Shown: positions 24,069 through 32,737 of the stretch, piece by piece
Position numbering within the stretch: position 1 is the first letter of the stretch
Layout of the letters: every line of letters starts with the position of its first letter
Source: Eubacteriales bacterium
GTDB taxonomy: Bacteria > Bacillota > Clostridia > Tissierellales > GPF-1
DNA: 61,324 nt
Assembly (NCBI GenBank): GCA_030625815.1
Contig: DAOUQF010000023.1
Coordinates: forward strand, 1 to 61,324
Direction of reading: 5' to 3'
The notes under the pieces: generated by a model
What the model saw: the letters and a program-made list of their open reading frames with translations, nothing else
Database searches by the model: none
Told to the model about the DNA's origin: nothing
Program-made: the position numbers and the translations under genes

Positions 24069-24559
24069 CCTCGTGTTAGTTTTTCGATCAATTTTCGATG
24101 CATCGGATATGTTTGAACCAGATCCGCCTTCGGCAGCAATTCAAAATCCTCAAACTCAAACCCCGGCGCTACGGTGCATCCAACCAAGGCATACCCGAAA
24201 TCGACACAACTGCCGAAGATATCCCCTCGTTTTACCACCGCCTGATAAACCTCTCCGGCCTCCAAATTTCTTCCGATGCGAATTTCTTGATAGGTGCCGT
24301 CGGCTTTAATAATATGAACCGACAAGGCGCTCCCCTCATAGAAATGCCAGACTTCGTCTTGCTTCAACCTGTGAAGCGCAGAAAAGTTCCCTTCCGTCAT
24401 CAAAAAATAAATCGCGGTTGATGATGCATGGGGCTGAACCAAATCAATCCCTTGATACCCTTCAACCAATCCATCATCCTTATAGGTTTGTCTGTAAAAT
24501 CCACCCTCCGGATGAGGAATCAATTCCAATCGATTGACTAATTCACTGACACGCTCCAT
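24065..24559 (-). CDS. Cupin-fold DUF985 protein
   Basis: 164 residues, the usual length. DUF985 markers are present: LELIPHPEGGFYRQTY at the N-terminus, AIYFLMTEGNFSALHRLKQDEVWHFYEG in the barrel (with metal-ligand-like His residues) and CTVAPGFEFEDFEL near the end. Members are small cytosolic jelly-roll proteins; some bind sugars or nucleotides, but no general function is known. AGGGG precedes the start. Confidence 0.88.
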   Translation of the reverse strand: MERVSELVNRLELIPHPEGGFYRQTYKDDGLVEGYQGIDLVQPHASSTAIYFLMTEGNFSALHRLKQDEVWHFYEGSALSVHIIKADGTYQEIRIGRNLEAGEVYQAVVKRGDIFGSCVDFGYALVGCTVAPGFEFEDFELLPKADLVQTYPMHRKLIEKLTRG

Positions 24560-24608
24560 AGTTGACCCCTCTTCTTTTCCTCAGCCTATTGTGCTTTCAT
24601 GGCTTTCC

Positions 24609-25121
24609 TTATAATTTCAAAGACATAAAGTCTTGTCGAAGTCTTTTGAAATCGTCGATCCAATCAGCGATTTCTTGTTCGTGCTCCAACTCGTCATTTA
24701 AAATCTGAACTGCCATTTGATGGGTTGCGTGATCTTTTCCCATGGTAAATTCCGCGATTTCTTCATATCGTTGAATCGCGCATCGCTCTCCCTCTAGATT
24801 TTGTGCCAAGATCGCCTCAATGTAAGGATCGGTCGGCGCTTCATACGCGCATCTGGCCTTGTCCATCCATTCTGCCGGTGATAAGATTGGCGTCCCCCCC
24901 AATTGTGTGATTCGATTGGCAACCAATTCCGCATGAGCCAACTCTTCATTGGCATGAACCAATAGTTCCGGTTCAATCTCAGAGCGCATCGGACCAGTCA
25001 TAACCTTGACCCCAATCCAGTATTGGTAATACGCCAGCCATTCTTCCGCCAATGCCTCATTCAGAATACCAATCAATTCTTCTACGTTGACTTTTACAAT
25101 TGCAATGCCTTTTTCACTCAT
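24609..25121 (-). CDS. Ferritin-like (Dps/bacterioferritin-type) protein
   Basis: 170 residues forming a four-helix di-iron bundle: EEWLAYYQY (helix 1), HANEELAHAELV (helix 2), NLEGERCAIQRYEEIAEFT (helix 3) and ILNDELEHEQEIADWI (helix 4), each with Glu or Glu-x-x-His iron ligands. Likely an iron-storage or peroxide-detoxifying protein, suitable for an anaerobe exposed to oxygen. A perfect AAAGGAGG precedes the ATG. It is divergent from the small ferredoxin gene; about 140 bases between them hold both promoters. Confidence 0.85.
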   Translation of the reverse strand: MSEKGIAIVKVNVEELIGILNEALAEEWLAYYQYWIGVKVMTGPMRSEIEPELLVHANEELAHAELVANRITQLGGTPILSPAEWMDKARCAYEAPTDPYIEAILAQNLEGERCAIQRYEEIAEFTMGKDHATHQMAVQILNDELEHEQEIADWIDDFKRLRQDFMSLKL

Positions 25122-25260
25122 TTTAAATTCCTCCTTTATATGGAAGATTCCCCTCTTTTCATGTTCTAATCGGAAACATCAAAAATACTCCCATACCCCT
25201 TGCGGGTATGCGGTGTTCTATGGTAAGATAAGCAGGAAATGTTATTGAAAGGAGTTTCCT

Positions 25261-25443
25261 ATGCAAATTAATGTACTCTCAAATCGTTGCCCGCAAAATC
25301 ATCCGTGCCCTTCGACTCGAATCTGTCCAGTCGGAGCCATCAAACAAGCTGGCTACGGTGCACCCACCATTGATGAAGATTTGTGCGTAAATTGCGGACG
25401 TTGTCTGCGATCTTGCCCTTATGGCGTATTCCAACAAGCATAA
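25261..25443 (+). CDS. Small 4Fe-4S ferredoxin-like protein
   Basis: 60 residues. The second cluster motif is canonical (CVNCGRCLRSCPYG, CxxCxxCxxxCP); the first half has PCPSTRICPVGAI, giving the partner Cys residues of one cluster, so it probably holds one 4Fe-4S cluster with possible extra Cys ligands. An electron carrier or a subunit of a larger oxidoreductase. AAAGGAG precedes the ATG; a clear terminator follows. Confidence 0.88.
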   Translation: MQINVLSNRCPQNHPCPSTRICPVGAIKQAGYGAPTIDEDLCVNCGRCLRSCPYGVFQQA

Positions 25444-25444
25444 G

Positions 25445-25475
25445 AAAACCAGCCAATGGCTGGTTTTTATTTTAC
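25445..25475. terminator. Terminator between ferredoxin and rhodanese genes
   Basis: AAAACCAGCC-AAT-GGCTGGTTTT with T-rich tail; acts on the ferredoxin gene and probably the convergent rhodanese gene. Confidence 0.9.
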
Positions 25476-25864
25476 GCGTGTTTCTTCTTTTTAATCGTTT
25501 TATAAGGCCATTTCTCGATCCCGCCAATATGGTTCACATCCTTGTATCCCATTTTCACCAAATGAACACAAGCTCTCATGGCACGGGAACCGCTTTTGCA
25601 ATATACAAAGATCGTCTTCTCATTATCTGGCAATTCATTCCGCTTTCTGCGGAGCTCCGGAAGTGGAATCAAGTTCGCCTTGGGCAAATGTTTTTGCCTA
25701 TACTCCCCAGGGGTTCTCACATCCAGCAAAAATATCTTTTCTTTATCCAGCCGTAATTTTGCTTCCTCCTGACTCAAATGTTTAAACTTCCTCGTATAGT
25801 AAACACCCATCGCCGTTCGATAGACAACAAAAACGGCTATACCGATCCAAACCCATTGTGACAT
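25472..25864 (-). CDS. Membrane-anchored rhodanese-like protein
   Basis: 130 residues: one N-terminal hydrophobic segment (about 4-22) and a single rhodanese domain with IFLLDVRTPGEY and the active-site Cys in VYCKSGSRA (about 90-98). Single-domain rhodaneses transfer sulfane sulfur; the membrane anchor suggests a role near a membrane sulfur or redox system. The start follows GGGGG. Monocistronic. Confidence 0.88.
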   Translation of the reverse strand: MSQWVWIGIAVFVVYRTAMGVYYTRKFKHLSQEEAKLRLDKEKIFLLDVRTPGEYRQKHLPKANLIPLPELRRKRNELPDNEKTIFVYCKSGSRAMRACVHLVKMGYKDVNHIGGIEKWPYKTIKKKKHA

Positions 25865-26155
25865 CTAGTTTTCCCCCATTTGTTCATTTCCTTATTTATA
25901 TCAAAATTTCGCCATAAATGCAATGATCATTCTTCCAATTGAAGCTCCTGTTCCACTAAAACTTGATAAACCAGCTCATGTTTTTATCGATTCAATCCGA
26001 ACCGCTTTGCATGCAAAACACAGATACCCCCTATAAAACTTCAAATCGTATCATTGTTTTCTGTTTTTCATCGTCCTTTTCACACAGATTCATAAATCTT
26101 TCATCCTTCCGCCGCAGTCAAAACGATCAAAGATAAAAAAGGACTTCCGACCGCC
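25865..26155. other. Gene-free stretch
   Basis: No supported ORF, RNA gene or strong hairpin was seen. It holds the rhodanese promoter and the 3' flank of the M42 peptidase gene. Confidence 0.4.
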
Positions 26156-27223
26156 TTAAAAGCCTTGAATCGTTTCTTTCTTGAGACCACGAACAATCGC
26201 TTCCGCCCACTTTGCGGTCTGCTTCAGGTCACAGAGGTTCGCAAAACAATGCGGCGTATGCGCATAGCGGGTCGGGGTTCCCAACACCAGACAAGGCACC
26301 GCATCGTGCTCCATCTGAATTAATCCGGCGTTGGTTCCGCCTCCCAAGCGAACCGCATCCTGATGAGAAATCTTTTTCTCCGATGCGACGGACTTGGCAA
26401 ATTGAATCACACGAAAATTCGCGACCAGGGATCGATCCCGGTGCCGAATTTGAGGACCTTTCCCCAATACGGATTGCGCCAATGGCGCATCACGAAAAGA
26501 ATCATCGGCAGGGGTTCCCTCAAAAACAACGGCAAAGTCCGGCTCGATTTTTTTTGCATTCACCTTCGCGCCACGCCCGCCAATCTCTTCTTGCACACTG
26601 ATAGCACCCACAACATCAACCGGCAGATTCAAGCCCTCAAGCGCCTCCAGGGTTTGAAGCACACAGGCGCAACCCAAACGATTGTCAAAGGCCTTTCCAA
26701 ACAGGATGCCTCGTTCCTTTTGAAACTCAAACTCCACAGCGGGAACAATCGGCGCACCCAGATCCACTTCATAATGGAACAGGACTTCTTCTCGTGTATT
26801 CGCGCCCAGATCAATCACCATATCATCAATCTCTTGCAGCTTCGTTTGCGCCTCGCCTTTCATAAAATGAGGCGGCGTTGAAGCGACGATTCCCGTCAGC
26901 CATTCCCCTTTCCGGTTTCGCACTTTTACCTTTTGCGCCGCTACGTTTTGCGGATGCCACGCGCCCATGGCCAAGAAATTCATGGTTCCATTGGGATTGA
27001 TCGACTGCACCATAAAAGCAACCTCGTCCGAATGAGCATCCAACATGACCACCGGCTTGTTTCCATCATGATTTTTCCGATAGATTCTGAGATTCCTCAT
27101 GGCATCTTCCTCAATTCGATACCGAGCTGAACAAAATTCGCGAATCACCTCGTTAACCTCGTCTTCAAACCCCGGCGCTCCCGGCGCATTCGAAAGTTTT
27201 TCCACCAATTCCAACCATTCCAT
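26156..27223 (-). CDS. M42-family metallopeptidase (glutamyl aminopeptidase/FrvX-like)
   Basis: 355 residues, the normal length. Two-zinc co-catalytic ligands are visible: His in LDAHSDEVAFMV (about 70), Asp in FDNRLGCAC (about 180), Glu-Glu in VQEEIGGRG (about 212) and a late His in YAHTPHCFA (about 320). M42 peptidases form tetrahedral dodecamers and trim peptides in the cytosol, fitting an amino-acid-using anaerobe. GGAGGT precedes the start. It ends the minus-strand run that begins with the wal genes, though a terminator at 27273-27303 separates it. Confidence 0.9.
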   Translation of the reverse strand: MEWLELVEKLSNAPGAPGFEDEVNEVIREFCSARYRIEEDAMRNLRIYRKNHDGNKPVVMLDAHSDEVAFMVQSINPNGTMNFLAMGAWHPQNVAAQKVKVRNRKGEWLTGIVASTPPHFMKGEAQTKLQEIDDMVIDLGANTREEVLFHYEVDLGAPIVPAVEFEFQKERGILFGKAFDNRLGCACVLQTLEALEGLNLPVDVVGAISVQEEIGGRGAKVNAKKIEPDFAVVFEGTPADDSFRDAPLAQSVLGKGPQIRHRDRSLVANFRVIQFAKSVASEKKISHQDAVRLGGGTNAGLIQMEHDAVPCLVLGTPTRYAHTPHCFANLCDLKQTAKWAEAIVRGLKKETIQGF

Positions 27224-27272
27224 ATCTCGACCTCCTTCATTTTCTGTTTTTATTATAGCATAATTGTTTCCA

Positions 27273-27303
27273 ATAAAAAAAAGTCCGGATTACTCCCGAC
27301 TTT
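27273..27303 (-). terminator. Terminator after the wal/CxxC operon
   Basis: AAAGTCGGGA…TCCGGACTTT with a run of T on the minus strand; overlaps the stop region of the CxxC protein. Confidence 0.78.
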
Positions 27304-27463
27304 CCTCAACAGGCTCATAAAAGAGCCGATATTTCGCTTTTTCTTGGCAGAGAAAACAGACTTCCTCTGTTTCCGCCAATTCGATATTCGGCGCAACTTC
27401 CCATTCGACCACGGTCAAATCAATGATTTCATCCAGATCTTTCTCACAACTCCATCGCTCCAT
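27290..27463 (-). CDS. 57-residue CxxC protein co-translated with walJ
   Basis: The ATG at 27463 lies inside the end of walJ (20-base overlap, different phase) with GGAGG six bases upstream, also inside walJ; the frame runs 57 codons (MERWSCEKDLDEIIDLT…) to 27290 and has a CFLCQEKAKYRLFYEP motif. One CxxC plus an early Cys could bind a metal. An intact frame with a good ribosome site, coupled translation and a terminator right after it support a real gene. No known family; its position as the last gene of the wal operon suggests a link to cell-wall control. Confidence 0.65.
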   Translation of the reverse strand: MERWSCEKDLDEIIDLTVVEWEVAPNIELAETEEVCFLCQEKAKYRLFYEPVEESRE

Positions 27464-28268
27464 CTTCATCCTCCAAAAGTGTAAACACGTCGGTTCGTCG
27501 ATCGCGCCAAGTCATCAGCAATTTCACATCTTCTTCCGGTGAAAACCCTTGGGTTCTCAACACATCGGCAACGGTCCGAAAGGCCAATTCCGGAAAATTA
27601 TTCTCCCCGCTCAGGTGACCCAACAACACGATTTCCTCACGATAATCCAATACCCGCGACATCATCATCCCGCAGTCCTCATTGGACAAATGGCCAAGCT
27701 TACTCTTGATCCGCTGCTTCAGCGGCCAAGGATAGGGCCCCATCCGAAGCATCTCCGGATCATGGTTGGACTCCACCAGGTACAAATTCGCACCCTTGAT
27801 TCGATCCTCGATATTCTGACAAACATAGCCCGTATCGGTCACCAAGGTAACCTTTTTGCCCTTGTAGCAAAAATTATATCCATTGGGTTCCAGGGCATCA
27901 TGATGCACCAAAAAAGCTTCCACCTCCAGGTCCTGAAGGGTGAAGGGTTCTTCCGATGTGAAAATCTGTTGATTCTCCGGAGCTATCTTTCCGATGATCG
28001 ACTCCATCCCGCGCCAGGTGTTGGCATTGGCATAGATCGGCAGCTTGAACCGCCGAGATAAAACCCCGACTCCGTGAATGTGATCCCGATGCTCATGGGT
28101 CACAAAAATCCCCGTCAAGCTTTTTGGATCAACTCCTATAGACTCAAGCCCCGCCTGAACTCGCTTGCCGGAAAGTCCGGCATCGATCAGGTAACGGCTA
28201 GCTCCCGCTTCCAAATAACTGCAGTTTCCACTGCTTCCACTAAATAAATTACAAAATCGAAACGCCAT
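27444..28268 (-). CDS. walJ: WalJ/YycJ metallo-beta-lactamase-fold protein
   Basis: 274 residues. The HxHxDH zinc motif is present (VTHEHRDHIHG, about 56-66), with a second site in LVTDTGYV and a distal His in HLSGENN. WalJ belongs to the wal operon in Bacillota and is thought to act in coordinating cell division and DNA replication or repair; in vitro exonuclease-like activity has been reported for relatives. FSGSSGNCSYLE at the start is characteristic. It is ten bases downstream of murA and overlaps the CxxC gene. Confidence 0.92.
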   Translation of the reverse strand: MAFRFCNLFSGSSGNCSYLEAGASRYLIDAGLSGKRVQAGLESIGVDPKSLTGIFVTHEHRDHIHGVGVLSRRFKLPIYANANTWRGMESIIGKIAPENQQIFTSEEPFTLQDLEVEAFLVHHDALEPNGYNFCYKGKKVTLVTDTGYVCQNIEDRIKGANLYLVESNHDPEMLRMGPYPWPLKQRIKSKLGHLSNEDCGMMMSRVLDYREEIVLLGHLSGENNFPELAFRTVADVLRTQGFSPEEDVKLLMTWRDRRTDVFTLLEDEDGAMEL

Positions 28269-28277
28269 AAACCCTCC

Positions 28278-29552
28278 CTATCCTCGAGACGGTTCCGCAG
28301 AGATTCTTTCGATGTCTGCTCCCAAGGCGCGCAACTTCTCAATAACCTTCTCGTAACCACGATCCACGTGATAAATGTTTTCAATCAGAGTCTCATCCGA
28401 TGCAATCAAACCAGCAATCACACAAGCAGCTCCTGCCCGCAAGTCCATGGCTTCAATCTTCGCGCCGCTCAAAAGACCATTGCCGATGACGACAGCGACT
28501 CGGTGATCCACCTTGATTTCAGCACCCATCTTGATCAATTCGTCGATATATTTAAAACGACCCTCGTAAATATTCTCTGTAATCATGCTCGTGCCTTCCG
28601 CCTGAGTCAGCATAACCGTAATCGGTTGTTGCAGATCCGTCGGAAATCCCGGATATGGCAAGGTTTTCACATCAATGGCTTTCAGCTTCCCGGTTGAAGT
28701 GACCCGGACCGCCTCATCAAATTCCTCGACCTGAACGCCCGCTTCACGCAATTTTGCGATGACCGGCTCCATATGCTTCGGAATGATATTCTTCACCAAG
28801 ACGTCGCCGCCCGTTGCCGCACCTGCGATCATATAGGTGCCCGCTTCAATCTGATCGGGAATCACCGTATAGATGCAGCCCTTCAAGTCTTTTACCCCTT
28901 CGATCCGAATCACATCGGTTCCGGCGCCCTTGATATTGGCGCCCATGGAGTTCAAGAAGTTAGCTGTATCAACGATATGAGGCTCTTTGGCTGGATTTTC
29001 AATAATGGTTTTACCTTCCGCTAAAACAGAAGCCAGCATCACATTAATGGTTGCTCCAATACTAACCACATCCATGTAAATATGGTCGCCAATCAACGCC
29101 TCTGCTTCACAAGCAATCGTCCCATGGGAGATCGTCACATTGGCTCCCAGACTTTCAAATCCCTTAATGTGCTGATCAATGGGCCGCGTGCCAATATTGC
29201 AGCCTCCCGGATAATTGATGACAGCCTTTCGAAAGCGGCCAAGACCCGCGCCCAACAAGTAATAACTCGCCCTGAGTCTCTTGGTCAGATCGAAAATCGC
29301 GTTGCATTCTTCCACTGCTCCCGCATTAATGGTCAAAACCCCGTCATCCGACAGGTTTGCATCTGCGCCGATCTCTTTCATAATATCCACCAAAGTAAAC
29401 ACATCATTGATCAACGGCACGTTCTCAATAATGCAGGTTTCTTTTGACAACAACGTGGATGCGATAATCGGCAACGCCGCATTCTTAAATCCACTGATTT
29501 GCACCTCTCCCTGGAGAGGCTTTCCCCCGCGAATTACAAACATTTCACTCAT
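28278..29552 (-). CDS. murA: UDP-N-acetylglucosamine 1-carboxyvinyltransferase
   Basis: 424 residues. It catalyses the first committed step of peptidoglycan synthesis, transfer of enolpyruvate from PEP to UDP-GlcNAc, in the cytosol. Conserved blocks: SGFKNAALPIIAS (substrate-binding Lys-Asn), the loop with catalytic Cys in PGGCNIGTRPIDQH (about 116) and FPTDLQQPITVMLTQAEG (active-site Asp). The Cys marks it as fosfomycin-sensitive in principle. Gene order walI-murA-walJ places wall synthesis inside the wal operon. The ribosome site is weak; the ATG three codons further in (29543) is an alternative start. Confidence 0.95.
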   Translation of the reverse strand: MSEMFVIRGGKPLQGEVQISGFKNAALPIIASTLLSKETCIIENVPLINDVFTLVDIMKEIGADANLSDDGVLTINAGAVEECNAIFDLTKRLRASYYLLGAGLGRFRKAVINYPGGCNIGTRPIDQHIKGFESLGANVTISHGTIACEAEALIGDHIYMDVVSIGATINVMLASVLAEGKTIIENPAKEPHIVDTANFLNSMGANIKGAGTDVIRIEGVKDLKGCIYTVIPDQIEAGTYMIAGAATGGDVLVKNIIPKHMEPVIAKLREAGVQVEEFDEAVRVTSTGKLKAIDVKTLPYPGFPTDLQQPITVMLTQAEGTSMITENIYEGRFKYIDELIKMGAEIKVDHRVAVVIGNGLLSGAKIEAMDLRAGAACVIAGLIASDETLIENIYHVDRGYEKVIEKLRALGADIERISAEPSRG

Positions 29553-29668
29553 ATTTGATGCCGAAAATCGGCTTTCCCCCTTTACAATCCATCCTCTGAA
29601 TTATTCACTAGCTCTATTATATAAAACTGAAGCCAGAATTCAAGCGAACCCTGCTCATTCACACTTTG

Positions 29669-30541
29669 TTAAAGATCTAAATACCGCACACTTCCGTCGC
29701 TGTACTGGAATCGCCAGGCCGGCAACGCCTCGCCCTCAATAACATCTCCAAAGAAATAGTCATTCTTGTAGGGATCGAAGTTATACGCAACCTCGGCAGA
29801 TACAATCTGCTTATACTGATCTTCCTTGGTGCCGATCAAGATTAAAAGCGCATCCGGCATGCGCGGCAAAGACAATGTCTCGCCCGATGCGCGAACCACT
29901 TCCAAAGCCAAACCATGAGCAAAGATCACCCCGGCCCTCGTCACACTCAGATCAAAGAAACTGCCTCCGATCATATTTTCCCCGTCGGTGCTCAAGAGTT
30001 TCACCTGATAACTGGAAGGCTTCAATCGATAGCCCGTATGGGGTTCCCGGTATTCCACTTCATCCACATAGGCCAATCTCACGTGATCGGATTCGATTCC
30101 CATCTCGCCAAGAAAGCCAAGAGCAATTTCCTCCGCCTGCGCTTCATCCAGGTCCGGATAAACCTCCTCTACCGCTCGGCTGGTATAAAAGAACTCCTTC
30201 CCAAAATTAAAGGTCAGGGTTTCTGATTCCGTCTCATACTTTTCGAAATATGGATCCGTAGTCACCGCATACTCGCTGCCGAATAGGGTATACGCGATAG
30301 TTGGTCCATTCAGTTCCACAAATTGCACCATCACCGGCGCTATCAGCTTGCGGTCCGTATCCATCTCCCCCGAAAATCGAATATGATTCTCCTTTAATTG
30401 TTCCCGAACTGCCACAACATATTCCGCGCTGACATTCGGATCAACTTTTCTCTCCCCTTCTCGTATCCATAGAGAAAACAGCAAGAGATTAGTAATGATA
30501 AAGCCAATAATTAAGATGTTTTTCGCCTTCGACCAATCCAT
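29669..30541 (-). CDS. walI: WalI/YycI regulatory protein
   Basis: 290 residues: one N-terminal transmembrane helix (about 8-25, MDWSKAKNILIIGFIITNLLL is the family start) and an extracytoplasmic region with YycI/PepSY-like repeats. With WalH it forms a membrane complex with the sensor kinase WalK and modulates its activity. The ATG follows GAGGG and lies right after the walH stop. A promoter-free gap of about 115 bases precedes murA. Confidence 0.9.
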   Translation of the reverse strand: MDWSKAKNILIIGFIITNLLLFSLWIREGERKVDPNVSAEYVVAVREQLKENHIRFSGEMDTDRKLIAPVMVQFVELNGPTIAYTLFGSEYAVTTDPYFEKYETESETLTFNFGKEFFYTSRAVEEVYPDLDEAQAEEIALGFLGEMGIESDHVRLAYVDEVEYREPHTGYRLKPSSYQVKLLSTDGENMIGGSFFDLSVTRAGVIFAHGLALEVVRASGETLSLPRMPDALLILIGTKEDQYKQIVSAEVAYNFDPYKNDYFFGDVIEGEALPAWRFQYSDGSVRYLDL

Positions 30542-30543
30542 CC

Positions 30544-31965
30544 TTATCCCTCTTTCTCAACCACGTCCACAAGGTTCCCCGTATGCACATCAAAATAATA
30601 CGCATAGTCATCAATCAAGACTTCCCAGATTCCGATCAATTCCATTTCCCCATTCCTCCGTTGCTCAGGGCAATCAAAATAGGAAAGCTTTACATCCTCA
30701 ATCGCTTGATAGATAGCAACGCCGTAATTCTCCGGTTCCGCTTCTCCCCGGGCTCTCAAAGAACCCTGGTAGCGGGCGACAATGGTGTCAAAGTTCCGAT
30801 CGATCACATCCTGCGGCCCCAAAGTGTCTTGTGGCAAAGGCTGAAAATCAGATTGAACAATCCGAAGCACTCTCCGATAGGTTTTCACCTCGTTGTTTTT
30901 CACCAGCACCACGATGGGAGCGCGAAGATTCCAGCTCTCCTCCATCTCTTTTTTTAACCGCACCGGCGTGTCATTGATAAAGTACGAAAACGCAAACTCA
31001 TAGGTTTCCACCCCATAATGATCCTCTCCGATTTCAACCCCGGTCAAATACACCGGAACGCCGATCTGATCCCGATCCTCAATAAATTGTCCAGCTGCCT
31101 GCAACCCTTCAAATAAACTGCTCGATTGCCAGATCTGTACCGCGGTATTGGAATACTCCAACAATCCACCTTCTGAAATCACCAAGGTATCATTCCCTTG
31201 GACAAAAATCGTGGTATAGTCGCTCTCTATAATTCGTCTGGCATAGGGGTAATTCTCTTCAAAGAATCCTTTGGCAATTTTTTCCAAAGAGGCTGAATCA
31301 TTGACATCAACCGCAGATTGCACCCGCACATTCGGCAATACATCCCCCAGGGTAATCGGCAGATAAAACTCCGCTTCATCGTTCAACAGAACTCCGGGAT
31401 AGTAATGGATATACTCTTTCTCCCTCACCTCGCGAATCAATGCCGACAGATCGCCGGATCCAAGCTTCGGCGAGAAACGAACCGCGGATTTCTCCTGCAT
31501 CAACACAACCTCGCCGTTATCCCCGCTGATCCAGATCCCAGTAATGGCATCCGGCAGTTGCAAGGATTCATCAGGAACAATGCCGTAGGTTCGCAGAAGC
31601 AATTCCGTCGGAACGGGAAAGGGAAACAAATAATCGATGGATTTTTCCGCTTTTTTCTCGCGCAAGACCTCCCAGTCCAGCTCCTCTTGCTTCGTGCCGG
31701 CAGCTTCCAACACCGATTTCAGTTGAAGCTTTCCAGCCTCCCAAAGGTTCGGTTCCTTTGTCGCAGACAAGATGGTGTGGGAATCCTTCGAAAAATGCAG
31801 CACCATACTTTCGGGCAAAACAAAATTGGAGAGCACAAAAAACGACTCCGTAGGCGTCGCTTGTTCCTCTCCAATCAATGGTTTTGTTGTATATAGGACT
31901 TGCGATGACAAGAATACCGACATCGCGAACAGTCCAATAATAATCATGGTTTTTACTCGTTCCAT
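30544..31965 (-). CDS. walH: WalH/YycH regulatory protein
   Basis: 473 residues: a single N-terminal membrane segment (about 5-25) and a large extracytoplasmic part with the YycH-domain PTESFFVLSNFVLPESMVL near the start. It partners WalI and WalK to tune the essential WalRK system. It lies 18 bases after the secreted-protein gene and two bases before walI. Confidence 0.88.
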   Translation of the reverse strand: MERVKTMIIIGLFAMSVFLSSQVLYTTKPLIGEEQATPTESFFVLSNFVLPESMVLHFSKDSHTILSATKEPNLWEAGKLQLKSVLEAAGTKQEELDWEVLREKKAEKSIDYLFPFPVPTELLLRTYGIVPDESLQLPDAITGIWISGDNGEVVLMQEKSAVRFSPKLGSGDLSALIREVREKEYIHYYPGVLLNDEAEFYLPITLGDVLPNVRVQSAVDVNDSASLEKIAKGFFEENYPYARRIIESDYTTIFVQGNDTLVISEGGLLEYSNTAVQIWQSSSLFEGLQAAGQFIEDRDQIGVPVYLTGVEIGEDHYGVETYEFAFSYFINDTPVRLKKEMEESWNLRAPIVVLVKNNEVKTYRRVLRIVQSDFQPLPQDTLGPQDVIDRNFDTIVARYQGSLRARGEAEPENYGVAIYQAIEDVKLSYFDCPEQRRNGEMELIGIWEVLIDDYAYYFDVHTGNLVDVVEKEG

Positions 31966-31983
31966 AAAACCCTCTCCAATGTC

Positions 31984-32655
31984 TTAATACATGGAAAGTG
32001 GCCACTGGATGGGGGCTAATACCGCTGGAGTGATATACGAAGATTCTGCTTCTTCCAGCTTCTCCAAAAATTCGGTTGCCCGCTCCATACTCGTTACGGT
32101 AACAGATAGCGCGTATTCCTCTGATCGCATCATATTGCCTTCTGCTTGGATCAAAAGGATATATCGCCCCGGCTGCAAGGTCAATTCATACAACCAACGT
32201 CCAGTCTGGCCAATGGTTTCCGAAAACATCTTGCTCGGCAAACTGGGAAGTTCAATCGTCTCGGTCGTATTCTCCGCTGCGATCTCTTCGCCAATCTCAT
32301 CCGTTACGGGTTCTTCAACCCTTTCATCCATCATCATCTGCACCGCCGGCAAAACAGCTGCATGGTATTCAACAACCATGTCTCTGACATCCAATCGAAA
32401 GCTTCCCATGGACAAATACTCCGAATCCATCGGATATATTTTCACCGTGACAATGCTTCCTCCAGCAGACTGCAAAGAAATTGGGATTTTTCCAGTCGAA
32501 GACACATAGTTCCCCTCAGGCGAGAGAATCTCCATATCGAGTGGCTCACTATTCACTTGATTGATTGACCCCTCATCAGCAAAACCTGCGCTTGCGCAGC
32601 AGATCAACAAGATGAGCGCCATCCCGACAAGGATGAGTACGGGTGTCTTCTTCAT
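31984..32655 (-). CDS. Secreted protein of unknown function inside the wal operon
   Basis: 223 residues from the ATG at 32655 (GGAGG upstream). A signal peptide (about 1-20) with CCASAGFA near the cleavage region, then a mixed beta-rich domain (EILSPEGNYVSSTGKIPISLQS, reminiscent of Ig-like or Big repeats) and an acidic loop about 110-135. It replaces nothing in the canonical walRKHIJ order but sits between walK and walH, so it may act as an extracytoplasmic partner of the WalK sensor. No family was recognised. Confidence 0.75.
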   Translation of the reverse strand: MKKTPVLILVGMALILLICCASAGFADEGSINQVNSEPLDMEILSPEGNYVSSTGKIPISLQSAGGSIVTVKIYPMDSEYLSMGSFRLDVRDMVVEYHAAVLPAVQMMMDERVEEPVTDEIGEEIAAENTTETIELPSLPSKMFSETIGQTGRWLYELTLQPGRYILLIQAEGNMMRSEEYALSVTVTSMERATEFLEKLEEAESSYITPAVLAPIQWPLSMY

Positions 32656-32737
32656 TGAAATTCCTCCAGAATACACATTACCTACTCATTATATCGACTT
32701 ATCATTACAGGATGGTTACAGATCAATTACGATTAAT

